Shown here piece after piece: positions 26,822-40,500 of a DNA stretch of 64,000 bases; the stretch's first letter is position 1, and each line of letters starts with the position of its first letter. Both the position numbers and the translations under genes were made by a program. The stretch spans positions 1-64,000 of the forward strand of contig JAALGY010000036.1 of NCBI GenBank assembly GCA_032358165.1, in the 5' to 3' direction. The notes below the pieces were generated by a model. It was not told the origin of the DNA. It did not search any database and saw only the letters and a program-made list of their open reading frames with translations. The stretch comes from Diplosphaera chodatii. Taxonomy: Eukaryota > Chlorophyta > Trebouxiophyceae > Prasiolales > Stichococcaceae.

Positions 26822-28369
26822 ATGAGTGGCGACGATGACTATCAGGCGCAACGACAGAAGCGCATGCAGGAGAATGCAGCAATGCTTGCAGAGCTCCAGG
26901 TGAGACACTGCGGAAGCGGTTCGTTGCATTGCGTTTTGTGTAGTGAAGCCGCATGATGTGTACCTTGCGAGTTCCTTTGTATTTTACAGGTGGCATCGGC
27001 CGCTGGCACCACCAAGCGAGCTGCGGAACGGGCGGAGGAGCGTCGCGATGCAGCACGGCAAGCAGCACGTGCCAGACTGGCAGCGGGTGCGGGGCCGCGG
27101 CGCACCTCGAACCGCGCCGCCGCCGCCCGCACAGCCACAAAGTTGCGGCAGCAGGCACACAGCGGGCGCGGTGGTGATGACGGTGCTTCCAGCAGCGAGG
27201 AGAACAGCTCCGAGGGGCAACCGCGCGGGCCGGCGCGTGGGGGCTCGGCTGCAGCTGAGTATGACCCCCTAGGTCCGCTTCCTGCGCACCTAGTCCGCCG
27301 GCTTGCTGGACTCGGTGACACTAGAATTAATTCAGTACCGCAGTACTGCATACATTGTGCACTGCTGCTGTGCAGATGATGCGGCAGGCAACAGCAGCAG
27401 CGGCGATGGCAGCGTGAGCCTGGCAGACAGCAGCGCAGACGGGCTCGATGGCGCTCTGCCAGCTGGGCAAACGCATTCAGCAGGAAGTGCGCAGCCTTGG
27501 GCTTGGTGTGACATCGCACTGTTGCAAGACTGATGCCAACGTGCACCGTTGCACCACTGCAGACAGCTCACAAGGGCCACGCGCACACAGCAGCAGCGTC
27601 ACACGGACTGCGTCATGAGTGCAGGGGATGATGGGCGTGGCGCAACAGCGGACGCCGCCAGCAGGCCGCAGGAGGACGAGGAGCTGCAGCGGGCCCTGGC
27701 GCTGTCGCTGGCAGATGGCGGCAGCACAGCATGCACTCCAGACGAAGGTTTGATGGCCTTGTGCTGCCTCAGTGTGCGCTGTGCAGACCATTCAAGGTCG
27801 GTGCGTTCAGCGGGGGGTGATTGCAGTGGTGAATCATCATCTGCCACATCCGTCCCCTCACTGCACCCGGCCGCAGGGCGTCACGCCCGCCAAGCGGCTT
27901 CCAAGAGCAGCATACAGCAAAGACCACCGACGAAGCCGGCTGTCAAGAGGAAACCGGCGGGCAAGGCGCAGCAAGACAAGCGCAGGCGGCTGGAGGCGGC
28001 GGCACCGCCCTCAGATGAGGATGTGCTCGCAGCATTCGAGCTGTTCAATCAGCAGCAGATGTCTGCGATCATTGCAGCCGACATTGACAAGGTGACATCC
28101 ACCAAGCTCGTGCATGTATTCTTGCCTACTTCGGTTATTATTCCTGTAAGTTTCATTTCGGCCAGCTCCTGTCGCCGTGCTGATCACTGCATGGTGGTGT
28201 GACGTCCTGCCGCCGGGCTGTGCAGGTGGCGAGCGACACATTAGGCATGGATCTGGACAGTGTGCAGCTGCACAACATGATGGCGCGCATGTGTGACCTG
28301 CTGCACCTGCAGCAACCGCGCCTAGTGTTTGATGACTTTTCGCGCTTAGTGCGCCACTATTGTGGGTGA
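26822..28369 (+). CDS. Uncharacterised nuclear-type protein with UIM and EF-hand-like C-terminus
   Basis: Family not recognised. Exon 1 (26822-about 26898) encodes an acidic/basic helix, MSGDDDYQAQRQKRMQENA. Exon 2 (about 26991-27315) is Arg/Ala-rich. Later exons near 27376-27494, 27591-27746, 27827-28090 and 28227-28369 are Ser/Ala-rich. A textbook ubiquitin-interacting motif, EDEELQRALALSLAD, lies near 27675-27715. A Lys/Arg-rich segment (KRKPAGKAQQDKRRRLE) looks like a nuclear signal. The last two exons read as two degenerate EF-hand-like helix pairs (DVLAAFELFNQQ, then DLDSVQLHNMM, then LVFDDFSRLVRHY) with poor calcium ligands. The stop TGA is at 28367-28369. It may recognise ubiquitinated nuclear proteins (inference from the UIM only). 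Confidence 0.65.
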
Positions 28370-28568
28370 TACAGTGGATCCACTGGCTAACAGATCCCCA
28401 ACTTGTTGCAACGAGCATCTGAGCTCTGCAGCTGTCATGTAGCTTTTGACCATCGTCTGTGTTGCAACGCAATTGTAATTTTGTTGTATCTGAGGGCTGC
28501 CTGCACTCGAGTACAGCATGCACCCTGCGACGGCTCACAGTCGCAGCAGGGCATGGCAGCAGACCGTA

Positions 28569-31500
28569 TCACTGCACATCTGCCCTGCTGTGCAGCTTCA
28601 GCTTGACCTTCAATGGTGATGTCATGCCCATGGCTCCTTCCACTATCTCCACAGCGACCGACACTGGACCCAACTCCTGCTCGTGAACCCCGCCTGCAGG
28701 CGATGCACCTCTGAACGTGAAGCCCATGCCTGCACATCTTCCATGATGCAGATACGAGCTGCTGCAGCCAAGTCGTCACCTGTGGCTTGGCCCCCCGCCA
28801 GTGAGCCTGCACGGCTGTCACTGCCAGAAGCATGGCCGTCGCCGTCTGCATACCCGTTGACCTGCGGCCGGCCTGCTTCTGCTGGGTGACTGGCGGCCAG
28901 CGGTGCCGGTGGAGCCGAGCCTGCATCTGCTGGCGCACCCACAGAGCTGCTGGCAGGCCCCGCTGACACTGCTGCTGCAGGCGCTGCCTGCTGTGGCACT
29001 TCCTGTGGCACCTGCAGCTCGATCCCAGCAGCTGACATGGCCACAGCTGACTCACCAGCTGCATCGTGCGCTGGCTGAGCTGCCTCACTGAGCCGCGCCG
29101 GGTCTGGCGCCAGAGCAGCAGCCTGCGATGTTGCATGATGCATGCATTGCATGATGCAATGACCCGAGACACACCAGACGGGTCTTCCACACGCCACCAT
29201 AAATTTCGATGTGGTCAAGAAGCAGGCTCGGGGAGAGGACAGTGCATGGGAAGACAGTCGAAGTGCACGGTGCAGTGGGGTCGCTGCGCATGCAGTTCCC
29301 AGAACGTGCAGCAGCCGCAGCCGCAGCTGCTGACATGGGGGTGCACCTCGGCCGCGTCTGCGCCCTGCCGCTGCGTGGCGCTGGCTGCAAGCTGCAGCAG
29401 GCTTGCCGCCCCCGCCCCCGCCGCGGGTGTGTCCAGCTGCGCCGCCGCCGCGTCAAGCAGGTTGCTCCTGCGATGACAGGATAGGCACATGTGAGCATCT
29501 GTGGCACCGTGCTGCTCACGTGACAATGTGCTGCCAGGGTGACGCTGCCCAGGGGCCGGAGCACGCAGGCTGGGCAGCAGGGCGACTCCCGTGCTCACTT
29601 GACCCGCAGCGTGGACAGGGGCCCGAGCGACTGTGGGAGCGGCTGCTGCTGCTGCTGCTGGCGCAGCTGCTGCGCAGCCGCGTCGACGAGGTTGTGCAGC
29701 GCCGCCGCGGACAGCCCCGTCTGCAGTGCGGCCGACAGCGCGGCCGCCACCGCCTGCGAGGCAGCCGCCCGCAGCCCTGGCGACGGCGGCGGCAGCGCCT
29801 GCGGCTGGCCGGGCACCTGCTGCATGCCGGGGGGCGGCAGCGCGACCGGGGCCGCCGGGTCCAGCGCCAGCTCGGCGGGGGTGAGCTCCGACAGCCGCGT
29901 CCACTCGAACGACTCCTCCGGCTTGCCCACATTGTACATGAGCTTGTGCTCCTCTGCGGCGCAGCATGCCCTGACACTGTTGGTGGCAGCATGTGACCAC
30001 AGCCCGACTGCAGTCTCAGCGTTGTGATGGACAACACCACGAGGCGGGACGATCGTGGCGGCCTGTGCCGGTGCAAGACATGCTGACGCTGCCCCACTCA
30101 CGGGTTGGTGCGAAGTGGTCGGAGACGAGGGCGCGGAACCAGCCGCCCTCCTCGGGCCAGTGGCGCAGCACCGCCTGCCCCAGCAGCCCCCGCGCCATGC
30201 CCTCCAGCACCCGCCCCAGCGGCCGCCCCGCCAGCCCGCCCGCCGGCTGCGGCTGCGGCGCCGGCAGCGGCTGCTGCGGCGGCTGCTGCTGCTGTGGCGG
30301 CACCTGCGGCGGCGGCGGGCTGTGCAGCGGCGGCAGCTGCTGCAGGGGCTGCGGCTGTGCTGGCGGCTGGGAGGGCAGCACAGCCGGCGCGGCGGGGACG
30401 GAGGCAAGCGGGACAGCGAATGGCAGGCTGCCGCCCACAGCTGGCTCCTCATCACCGCCTGCCATCAGTGCTGTGAAGGACATGGGCTGCCCTGCAGGTG
30501 GAAGGTGCTCAGTCGCGTATCCGTCGCCTGCAGCTGTGCATCAGGTGCGGGTGGGGTGCGGGTGTCCACCGGCAAGAAAGCAGGCGGCGGGACAAGGGGC
30601 AGTGTCTGACCTGGCGCCTGGGGTGGCGGCGCGGGGGTGGCGGCGGGCGGCTGCGCCTGCGCCGGGGGCAGGCTGACGGGCGCCAGCGGCGTGTACCGCC
30701 CGCTGGGGCCGGCGCTGCGCGGCAGCTCCACAAGGACATCGTGCCGCGGCGCCTTGCCTGCAGGGGCGTTGCATGTGGGCTCGATGCGATGGTCGCCCGT
30801 TTGCAGAGATGCAGCGAAGCGGCAAAGCAGCACAGCATCGAGGTATCGGACGACTGCTGCGGCTCATGCAAGTGGCACACTGGTCCGAGCGCACAATCCA
30901 GCACGGGGCACCTGCGGCCAGGTCGGCGGCGTAGCTGCCGGAGGACAAGTAGTGCTCGAAGTCCAGGAGCGACTTCTCGTAGTTCAGGCGCATGTTGTAG
31001 GAGGCGCTGGTCTGCCCCCGCAGGTCCAGCCCCAGCGACCGGCAGACATCCTGTTGGCACATTCCAATCCGGTGCTGTCAGTCTAAACAGCTGGTAACAT
31101 ACAAGATCCATTTTCGCAGTTCCATGCCATGCCACGGGCTGTCCGCGGCAGCAAGGACAACTGGCAGTCGAGGCGCACCTTCCACTGTTTGCCGCGGCAC
31201 ACCGCATCGTAGCCGCCGCGGTTCTGCACCTCCCAGAAGACGCGGTGCAGGTCCAGCTCCAGCCGTGCAAAGATGATGGGCTTGAACTTGCCTGCACGTT
31301 GCAGCACATTATGCTTCTGCCACACAGCCAATTGGCAAATGCAGCAAAACGTACCACCCCACCGGTGGGTGGTACGAAGTGCAGGTCAGCTGTAGCACAC
31401 AGCACTGATAACTGCCACATGCTGCTGCCATCACAACGCTGCCACAGCATGCGCTGTGGCAGGCGCGGCGGGGGGCCGGCGCACCTCGGACGCTGAGCAG

Positions 31501-34500
31501 GTAGTTGGTGAGCATGCGGGTGAGCTGGTCGCGGTCCAGGGGGCGGATGGCGTCCAGCACCTCCGCCGGCACCTCGCCGCCCCTGTCCCCCGGCGGCCCC
31601 CGCCCCGCCTCCAGCGCCGCCGGCGCCTCCTGCTGCGGCCCCGCCGCCGGCACCCCCGCCTGCTCGGGCATGCCAGCCACGCCGCCCGCAGGCTGCCCCG
31701 CGGTGGCTGCGCCGGGGGTCGCCGAGCCGGCGCGGGCTCCCCGCTGACGCTGCACCCCCGCCTCCTCGTCCAGCCTGGCAACAGCCAGGGTGGGGAGCAT
31801 AGACTGTGGTGGTGTTGGGCAGAGCCAGCGGGCAGGGGTGCGGCCGACAGTGGGTCAGCGGTGTGCTGCTGCGCCAGCAGCCACAATGGTGGCCGCTTAT
31901 ACGCAAACAGGGTGGTGGTGAGCGGCACCTGCGGCCCTTGGCGCGGGCGGCGCGCGCGGCACGGGCCTCCGCCTCAGCTGCGCGCCGGCGCTTCTCCTCC
32001 CAAATCGCGTCCTCCTCCGGGTCGCGCTCGATCTCCCACGGGCTCACCCACTGTGTGGCGGGATGTAGATGCTGTCAGTCCAACGGCCTTGCGCAGCAGC
32101 ATGACCATGATGTGCTACATGCATGTGAGCAGTGGGTTATGACTTGCATGGGTGGCCTGCACACCGCCCGGAAAGCTGCCAGCGGCACCTGGAACTTTTC
32201 CTCGTCACGTGCGGTGACGTCCCACTCGACGCGCACGCTCTCCCAGGGGTCATACGCCGCGACCTCCTCGGGGGTGGACACGCCCGGCACCGGCGCGGGC
32301 CGGACTGTGTTGACGAACCCTTTGTAGTACACGCCGCCTGCAGGGTGCGCAGCTGACAAGCTGGTCAAGCTGCAGTGATGAGCCATGCGGAACAGAATAT
32401 GACACGATTGACGGTGTGCTGAATAACTACGTATATGCAATCGCTGCCAGCCGAGCACCTGAGCGCTTGGTGGGGCCGCCCTTCTTGCCGCCGAAGTACA
32501 TGCGGAAGCGGCTGCCGGGCGTCCAGGTGTGGCGGCGCCGCACGTCAAACGCCTCCGCTGCCACCACATAGTCGGGCAGCCCCCGATCCAGCTGCGTGGC
32601 ACACTGAATTGTTCGGACGATTTGTTCATGCGCGGACTTCCCCGCACACAGCAGCATTACAGCATAATGCTGCACCAAGGTCAGAGGCTTAGATGCGGTG
32701 TACGCATGCATGGTCCTCAGGGTGCTGCTTGCGCCAGCCAAGTGCAGACGGCAGCCGCACAAGCGAGCTGCACGTGCACCTGCAATGGTGCTGCTACTTC
32801 TTCCAGCGGAAGCTCTGTAACCGGGCCCAGTTTGGATGGCCGCAGCAGCAGCCACAAAACTGGCACAGCTGTCTCGGCGGGCTCGCCCACCGCAAGGCTC
32901 CTGCAGGCAGCCTCGCTCACAGTGACCTTCTGCAGTCGGAGCTTCTAGCATCCATATGAGGTCGGTAGTGATGAAACCACCGCCAACAGTCCAGCCGATC
33001 GTGCAGTGGGGAACACCGCACGAAATCGCACGCCAACATGTCAAGGCCGGAACACTGTGCTGCGCCAGCGGACAGCGCCGCCGGCGCGCCTGCGGTAGCC
33101 GACGGAGGCGACGCGGAAGCGCTCCAGGGGGCGCAGGGCGCGGGCGTGTGCCAGCAGCCCCTTCCACTGCGCCGCCAGCGCCGCGCCCGCCTCGTCGGAC
33201 GGCTCCACCTCCTCCAGCTCCGCTGCAGGGCAGCACGACCATGCTCGTTGTGACATCAGCAGTCGGCTACTTTGATGGCTGGCAACCACCCCAGCAATGG
33301 CCCCTATTGCAAGTACTGATAGCGTACTATACTATGTAAGGTGTCGTCAGACGTTGAGCATTGCAGCTTACTGGCTATCTCGACACACATTATGTTCTAC
33401 TTATGAATACGAAGGAGCATGTCCTCTACTGCACAGCCATGCAAGCCAGTTGGCAATGGGACCGACACAGGTGCATGTCAGCATCGAAGCTCACTGAGGT
33501 CGTCGACGGGCGGCACGATGGCGGTGCTGCGCAGCTGCACCGCCGGCTGCTGGGGGCCGCCGTCCTCGGCCGCCTCCTCCGCGGGGGAGCCCGACCGCCA
33601 GCCGTCGCTGTCGGCGCCCTGCGCCTGCTGCAGCGCGGCCGCCGTCTGCATGGGGGACGTCGCGTTGTAGTGCGCGATGCGGGCCGCCTCCGCCTGCGCC
33701 CGTGCGATGCCGGCGGCGCTGTCGGGCTGGGGCCGGCGGCCGCGCCGGGGCCCCGCCGGCTGCTGCTTCTCGGGCGGCGGGCCCCGGTGCACCGGCCGCA
33801 TCACGCCCAGCCGGCACATGTAGGTGCGCAGGTGGCGCAGCAGCCCCGACCGCAGCAGCACCACCTGCCAGTTGTCATTGCAGCTCAGCACACTCAACGG
33901 AGGCCTGTGGCTGCATCCTGAGTGCTGCTTGGCAAGCTGTGCAACTGGCGGACGCAATGCTGTGCACAGACACCTCCTACAATGTGTTCAACAGTTACCT
34001 GGTCGCCAGGCCAGGGCAGAAACAGCGGGCAGTGCAGCTGGTCGGCTGTGTGCAGGAACGCGGTCCGCGGCAGCACCACACCCCCCGTCGCACCCTCCTC
34101 CTGCCCCACCTCCTCCTGCCATGGACCATGGGTGATTCAAATTTGATTGTGTTGAGAACAGTAACAAATGTGTCTACAGTAATGATCGAAAGACAAACAG
34201 CCTGTCCTGAAAATTGTACTAACATCAATCTTCAACAGCGTAATGACTGCTTTTCAACCTCAAGAAGGCAAAAGGCTCAGGTGTAAATAAGAGGATGAAA
34301 TTGATCCTGATCTGAGACGATCTTGACAATACTCATCACGGTAACAATGATGGTACTTATAAGCATACTATGCAACCTGCAAAATAGTAGAATCCATCAT
34401 CGTTATGACGATCACAAAAGTCACCCTTACTAAAATCATTGAAATCATCATCCATAAGAAGAACACCAAAAAGAATTCTGGATCAATCATAGTACTTGTT

Positions 34501-37500
34501 AAAGCTTGAAAACTTAAATATACAGAAGTAAATATTTTAGAATTATATATTATAACTTGAAAATCGAATTTTTGTTTACTATCAAAATTGAAAACAGTCA
34601 CATTATTCATATGTCATTTTAATGATGAAAAAAGGTGATGACAGCAACAGCGTTAGTGATGATGCTGATGCTGATGCTGATGCTGCTGCTAACAACAATC
34701 ACATCTACTACTCATACAATAATTGTAAAAGTGTGCAGTAAATTCTTTTTGCAAGATTATGATGTACTCATGTATCAGGAGCACCAATCAGTAAGCAGCA
34801 CAACCTCGCGCACCCTGCCACCAGCACACCTGCAGGGCGGCAACGTGCAGGAGCATGGCGCGCATGTCGGGGGCAGCGGCCAGGCTGGCGCGCCAGGGCG
34901 CCTGCCACCGCGCGAGCCACGCGCCGCTCAGCACGCCCGCCTCCCCCAGCGCCTCCTCGATGGCCGCCACCGCGCCCGCCATCTCCCCGGCCGTCCGCGC
35001 CGCCGCGATGCGCTCCAGCGACATCGCGTGCCGCTGCAGCCAGCGCTGGCCCTGCGAGGGTGGGACATCATGTGTTGAGGTGGCTGCAGCCAGGGGTGTG
35101 TGGCAGCAGGAGATGTGACTCAAAGCACGGCTGCAGGCGCCATGGGGCGAGGCGCCAGCGGCAGCGCACCCGGAACCAGAAGGGCGCGCAGCCCAGCAGC
35201 GCGTCGCAGGCGGACAGGATGCGGCCCTCCAGGGAGGCGAACATGCCCAGCGTCGCCCAGTTGCCCTCACCCCGCATCAGCTGCGGTTGCAGCATGGGCA
35301 GGTTGTGGATTGTCGTTGCCTTGAATGCTCAGTCGATGCCCCAACTGACGGATTAGCACCTCGGGGGACACCAGGCAGGGCATGACCGCTTGTTGTGGGA
35401 ATAATGGCTGTGGATGCAGACAAGTCTAAGAGTGATACATCCAGAAATGGTCGCGTTTCTGTGTCGCAAAGTACCGCATCTGAGTACCGCATCTGAATAC
35501 TGATGGAAAGCATCCTGCAATCGCACGGGAGCCGCACCGGCGCCAGGACGCCGGCGAAGCCGTCGGGGCGGCTGGCCGCCAGCTGCGGCGGCGACAGCAC
35601 CGGCAGCGGCTCCGACTGCCCCTCGGCCGCCAGCACCGCGCTCGCCGGCAGGCTGACCTGCGCCGTGGGCGGGTGTGGCGGCGGCAGCAGGCCCGGCACC
35701 GCGGCGACCGGCGCCGCCGGGAGCGACCGCACCAGGGGCACCGCCGACAGCGCCTTCAGCAGGCCGGCCTCGCGGTCGATGCGGCCGCGCTGCAGCCAGG
35801 CCACCACCGTGGCGATGTCCTCCCCTGCGGGGCGGCCGGCACGTTGGTTACAAGGCCAGCCACAGGTACTGCTGACACAGTGATGAAATGCCTGCGGTGA
35901 TGCACAGCACTGCAAGAGCACCCCGTAGCTGTTGCCTGCTACGGGCCTGCCAGTTTCTCACCATCGTACCACCCCCAGGAGGTGCCGTTCTCGGTCTCCA
36001 CATACAGTCGCCAGGCAGCAGCAGCGCTGCCAAACGCCCAATACCGTCGCCGGTGGTAGTCCCAGCCCAGCGCCCGCCGCAGGCCCAGCCTCGTGGCGTG
36101 GCGCCAGCGCAGCCAATCGGCCACAGGGCCTGCACGCAGCCCAGGATGTGTGTATCGCTGTGTATGGTTGAGCGCTGCATACCGAGATGAGAGAGTCAGG
36201 GGCACGCTGCGATGACTTGGAATTGATTGAGCATGAACGATAATGTAGATATGCAAATGATCACATATTAACACTGGTTGGCAACAGACCAGAAAACGTA
36301 GGGAGCGGCGGCGGCGGTGCTGGTGCACCAGCGGCAGGCAGCTGGGCGCCCGCAGGAGGCGCCCCGCCCGGCTGACCCTCCGCGACTGGGGCCACCTGTG
36401 CACAGGGCGCTAGTTCTCTGCACCAGTGCTCAGTCGCAGTGCGATCGATGCTAATTGCCCTACGATGGCGGATGGCTGAAGGTGGCTCGGGACTCACGAG
36501 GTGGTCATGCCGCAGGCGAAGGCAGTGCTGCGCACCGGTGGAGCAGGTGGGGCGGGCGGCGTCGCCAGCACCGCAGCGGGCCACTCCTCGGCGTGTCGCC
36601 CCAGCAGGTCCCTGATCTTGCTGCCGGTGAGCGCTAGGATGGTGAGCCCCGACAGCGCTGCAACCCGCTGCTGGGGCGACACGGCCACATAGTCGCCATA
36701 GGCCATTGCCAAGCCCGCATCCTGTGCAGGTGTGCCAAGATGTCAACCAACCATATGTTCAGACCCGGCCACAGAGCTGGGAGCAGTCAGCAGGTGGACG
36801 GCAGTCCCCTCCTCTGCCAGCAGCGGGTCACGGCCGTCCATCAGGACAGGACACAGTTGCGAGGGCGGCACCCTGTGGAGGTCCTCGATCCAGCCCGCGG
36901 GCGCGGAGGCGAGGGCCGCGCCGCAGCGGCTCATCCAGGTGCCCGGCCCCCCGCTGTCGGGCGACTGCAGCGCCGCCTGCAGCCTCACCGGCGCACCCTC
37001 CTCCTGCACCTTGTCCTGCCCGCGCGCACCCGCCGCTCAGCGCGCACTGGGAACAGGATCTCAGGAGGCGGTGTGCGAGCACAGGCGTCATCGTGCACAG
37101 CGTCGAGGCGGCACCTGGTAGGCGCGCAGCAGGGCGCAGTGCACGTCCCGCAGCAGGACGGCCGTCGCCGCGCCGGCTTCGTCCATGACCACCGGGCCGG
37201 TGAACTCTGGCTTTGGCAGCAGGATGCCACCTGCTAGATCAGCATCGGCGGACTTCAGACCGTAGCAGGTGCGGTGTGCAACAGGAGCTCCACAAAGGAC
37301 CAGACATAAGTTGCAGCAGGCGCACCTGCAGCTGCCGGCAGGGCCTCGGCTGTGGCCGCTGCTGCACTGGATGGATCAGGAGCGGCGGCGCCAGAAGTGG
37401 TGCCGCCACCGCTGCTGGCCGCAGCAGTGCCGTCCACTGTCAGGCGCACCTTGATGCCTGTTGCAGCTCCGCTCCCGGCCTACACATTGCATACTTGACT

Positions 37501-40500
37501 GGAATACGTTTCGGGTAGCACCCAGCCCTTGGCAGCTCAACTTCAGACTGCATGCAAGGGACACACGTGCGGCTCGAGTATGCTAGCACCTCATCAGCTT
37601 CGAGCTTCCTGCGTGCCCTGCTCCTGGAGTCCTTCACATCTGCCGCGGCTTTCTCTTTAGGATTGCCGTGCGCGGCTGGCTGGGACGCCTGCAAGCGAGT
37701 GGGGCCTGGCGCGACGGCTGCCTCCAGGCGCCACAGCGGGAACGGCGCCAGCCCCAGAATGTCCCCATATGTCTGCAGTGCCGGTCATGGAGCCCACAGT
37801 CACCCAACACCAAATGGATTGCAGTCAAAGTCCAACCATTCAGCTCAACAGTCTGCAAGTGGTTGCGCTGTGGCACGTGCGCACCTGTGTGAACTCCCAG
37901 ACCACCAGCAGGTCGGGCAGCAGGTCCTGCGGCAGGCGGAAGTCCCTGTGCAGCAGCGGCGGCGGCCCCCGCAGGTTGGACGCCGCCTTCTCCTTGCGCT
38001 GCCGCTGCCGCAGCGCCTCCGCCGCCGCTGCCGCCCGCGCCTCACGCGCCGCCCGCTGCTTCTCACGCCGCCGCGACGCCTCATCAGCCCGCTTCTGGTC
38101 TGCTGCCTACAGAGCCAATCACCGCACTGGTGGCCGAAGCCAGGCATGTACCATCCTTATGTACCTGCACAGGTCGCAAACACAGCCCCCTGCTGCCACC
38201 TGGCATTGCCGACCCCTACCTTGGCGCTGGAGTACAGCAGCTCCTTGTCAGCTGCCTCCTGCTTCACGGGGCGGCTGCGCTGCGGACCGCTGCTGTGGCT
38301 GCCGTTGGCGCCGCCAAAGCGGACCTTCAGCCTCGGGGTCTGCAGGAATTCCTTTGAATGTCTGCCTGCTTCGGATTCTCGGGGATATCATGCACACAGT
38401 GCAAGTGGCTTTGCGCATGCCCACAACAGCACAACAGCACCTGTGACTGGGGTGTATCCTCCACAGCACCGCCACCGCTGCCCAGACGCACTTTCAGCCG
38501 CTTCTGGGTGTGGTTGGTGCTCCCTACAACAGCAGTTGCGTCACTTGAGCAGCAGTGCGATTTTGCACTTCGCTTCAGGTTCTGCATATCAGCATGCCAA
38601 TCTGCCTGCGACAAACAGAGGCACAGCAATGCAGGTGGTGTGTCGCTTGTGATATGCTGGTCACCCGGGGTGTCATCAGCTTGACGCTTGCGGCTGTTCT
38701 TGGTGGTCACATCGGCGTCTGCAGACACTTCCGCAGGTGTGCCTAGCAGACTCTTGCTCCTGCGGGTCCGTGTGCGCACAACATCAGCGATGAGCTGGAC
38801 ATCGGCGGCATTACATTGCCAGATCACCCGCAAGCACTGGTGTGCATGCTCCTCTGCCGTGCCTGGCAGCCGGAGTGCTGAGCATTGAAGGGTCTACGCC
38901 AGCGGCAGCCAGCGCAGCATCTGCCGCCTTGGCTGCCCGTGCATCCCGCCCATCGGCTGCGGCACGGCGCTGTGTGCGGGAGAACACGTCTGCATACGCC
39001 GCCGCAGGCTTCAGCAGCCGGTAACGCGCGGCGGACGTGACGACCCACACCCCGCCGGCGTCAGGCGACTTGCCGCCGGCGCCGCCGTCTGCCGTCACCA
39101 GCCAGTCCAGCACGTCGCTGATCTCCACATTGAAGCGCGGGCCTGCACACATGCTGGACTTCCATCAGAACCACACGATGGCCCTGCATGCATCCGCAAA
39201 CGGTCGTTCTGCAACTGCAGCCTCACCGTCACGCTTTGCAGCGCGGCCAGCAGCCGGCAGCAGCGCGCCGCGCAGCGTCAGGGAAGTCCCGCTGCGTGCA
39301 TGCAGCGCCTCCAGCCCCACCAGCTGGCTGCCCCGCTTGCCGCCACTGACGCTGAAGTTGTCCAGCAGCCGCAGCGGCAGGCCTCCGTTGCCTGTGCCAC
39401 GACCATGCGCAGCAGCAGTCGTTCATACAGCACTCGTATCAGCAGCGCACAGTAGCAGCAAGAGCATTTGATGCAAAGACCGTGGCAGCTGGTGATGCTT
39501 GACAGCACCTGGCTGGATGCTGAACCGGGCCGGGACCTCTGACTCGGCCTTGCAGCTGGTTGCATCAATGGGGGCCAGTGCCGGCTCCGCCTCTGCTTTG
39601 GGCTTGGGTGGTGGGTCATCTGCCGTGGCGCTGCCACGGCCGCTGCCGCTCTGTTTCTGCTTCTTGGCGACAGGCGGCGACTCCGCTTTGCTGGCGCTGG
39701 CTTGCTTTGCGATGGGCTTCTTGGGCTGGGGCCCATCCAGGCCAGCAGCCTGCCAGGCGCTGAGAAACACCTGGCGGGCGTCCTCCGCCACCTGCCGCGT
39801 CGCCGCATCGTTCACATTGTACACCTCGCAATTCTCGAAGACGCGAAGGCCGTCGCTGAGCACCTCGTTAGCAGAGCTGTAGCTGCTGCGTCGCCAGTTG
39901 CTTTTGCGGCCTGCCTCTAGCTGCTTGCAGATGGTGCCAAGGTCCACCGGATTGGGGATGATTGTGAGGTAGTCTACGAGCTTCAGGGCAACGTGATCGA
40001 CCGGCTTCCTGAAAAGCTGGGCTGCTGGATCCCGCAGGGTCTCCTGGATAGCATCCAGTGCTGCACATAGCGATTGTGATGTTGACTCTGCCTGCATTGG
40101 AACAAATGACTGCCTGGTAGTCAAGGCCCAGGCGGCTCTTGGTGACCAGTGCTGCCCGCAGCACGTGGCATCCTGGACCAGCGGCCTGCTCAGATGAGCA
40201 GTCACGCACAATCCAGCATGTTGATCGGCAAATGTGAAATGTGCAGCATGTGCATTTTGCTCAGGATGTTCTTGGCCTGGATCAGGGCAGAGCTTCCTTC
40301 ACTCTCGTGCGGAGCTGATTATATCAGTTGCTTGTCTGGTCTGCTCCCGTGCTCAGCGGCACTTGTCATAATCACAGGGTGTGCTGGGGAAACATACACA
40401 TTTTCAAGCATATCCCCCGGCCCGGCCCGGCGAAGGTCCGCCTGTGTGAGCTGCGCCAGGGCGTCAGGGCTCCTTTGACCGCCCGCTGCAGTTGCTACAC

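Noticed and set aside
30509..32047. Long 512-codon minus-strand frame
   Set aside because: It runs through several ARID-region exons and their introns in the wrong frame in places; the conserved domain blocks come from spliced frames instead. High GC makes long chance frames common.
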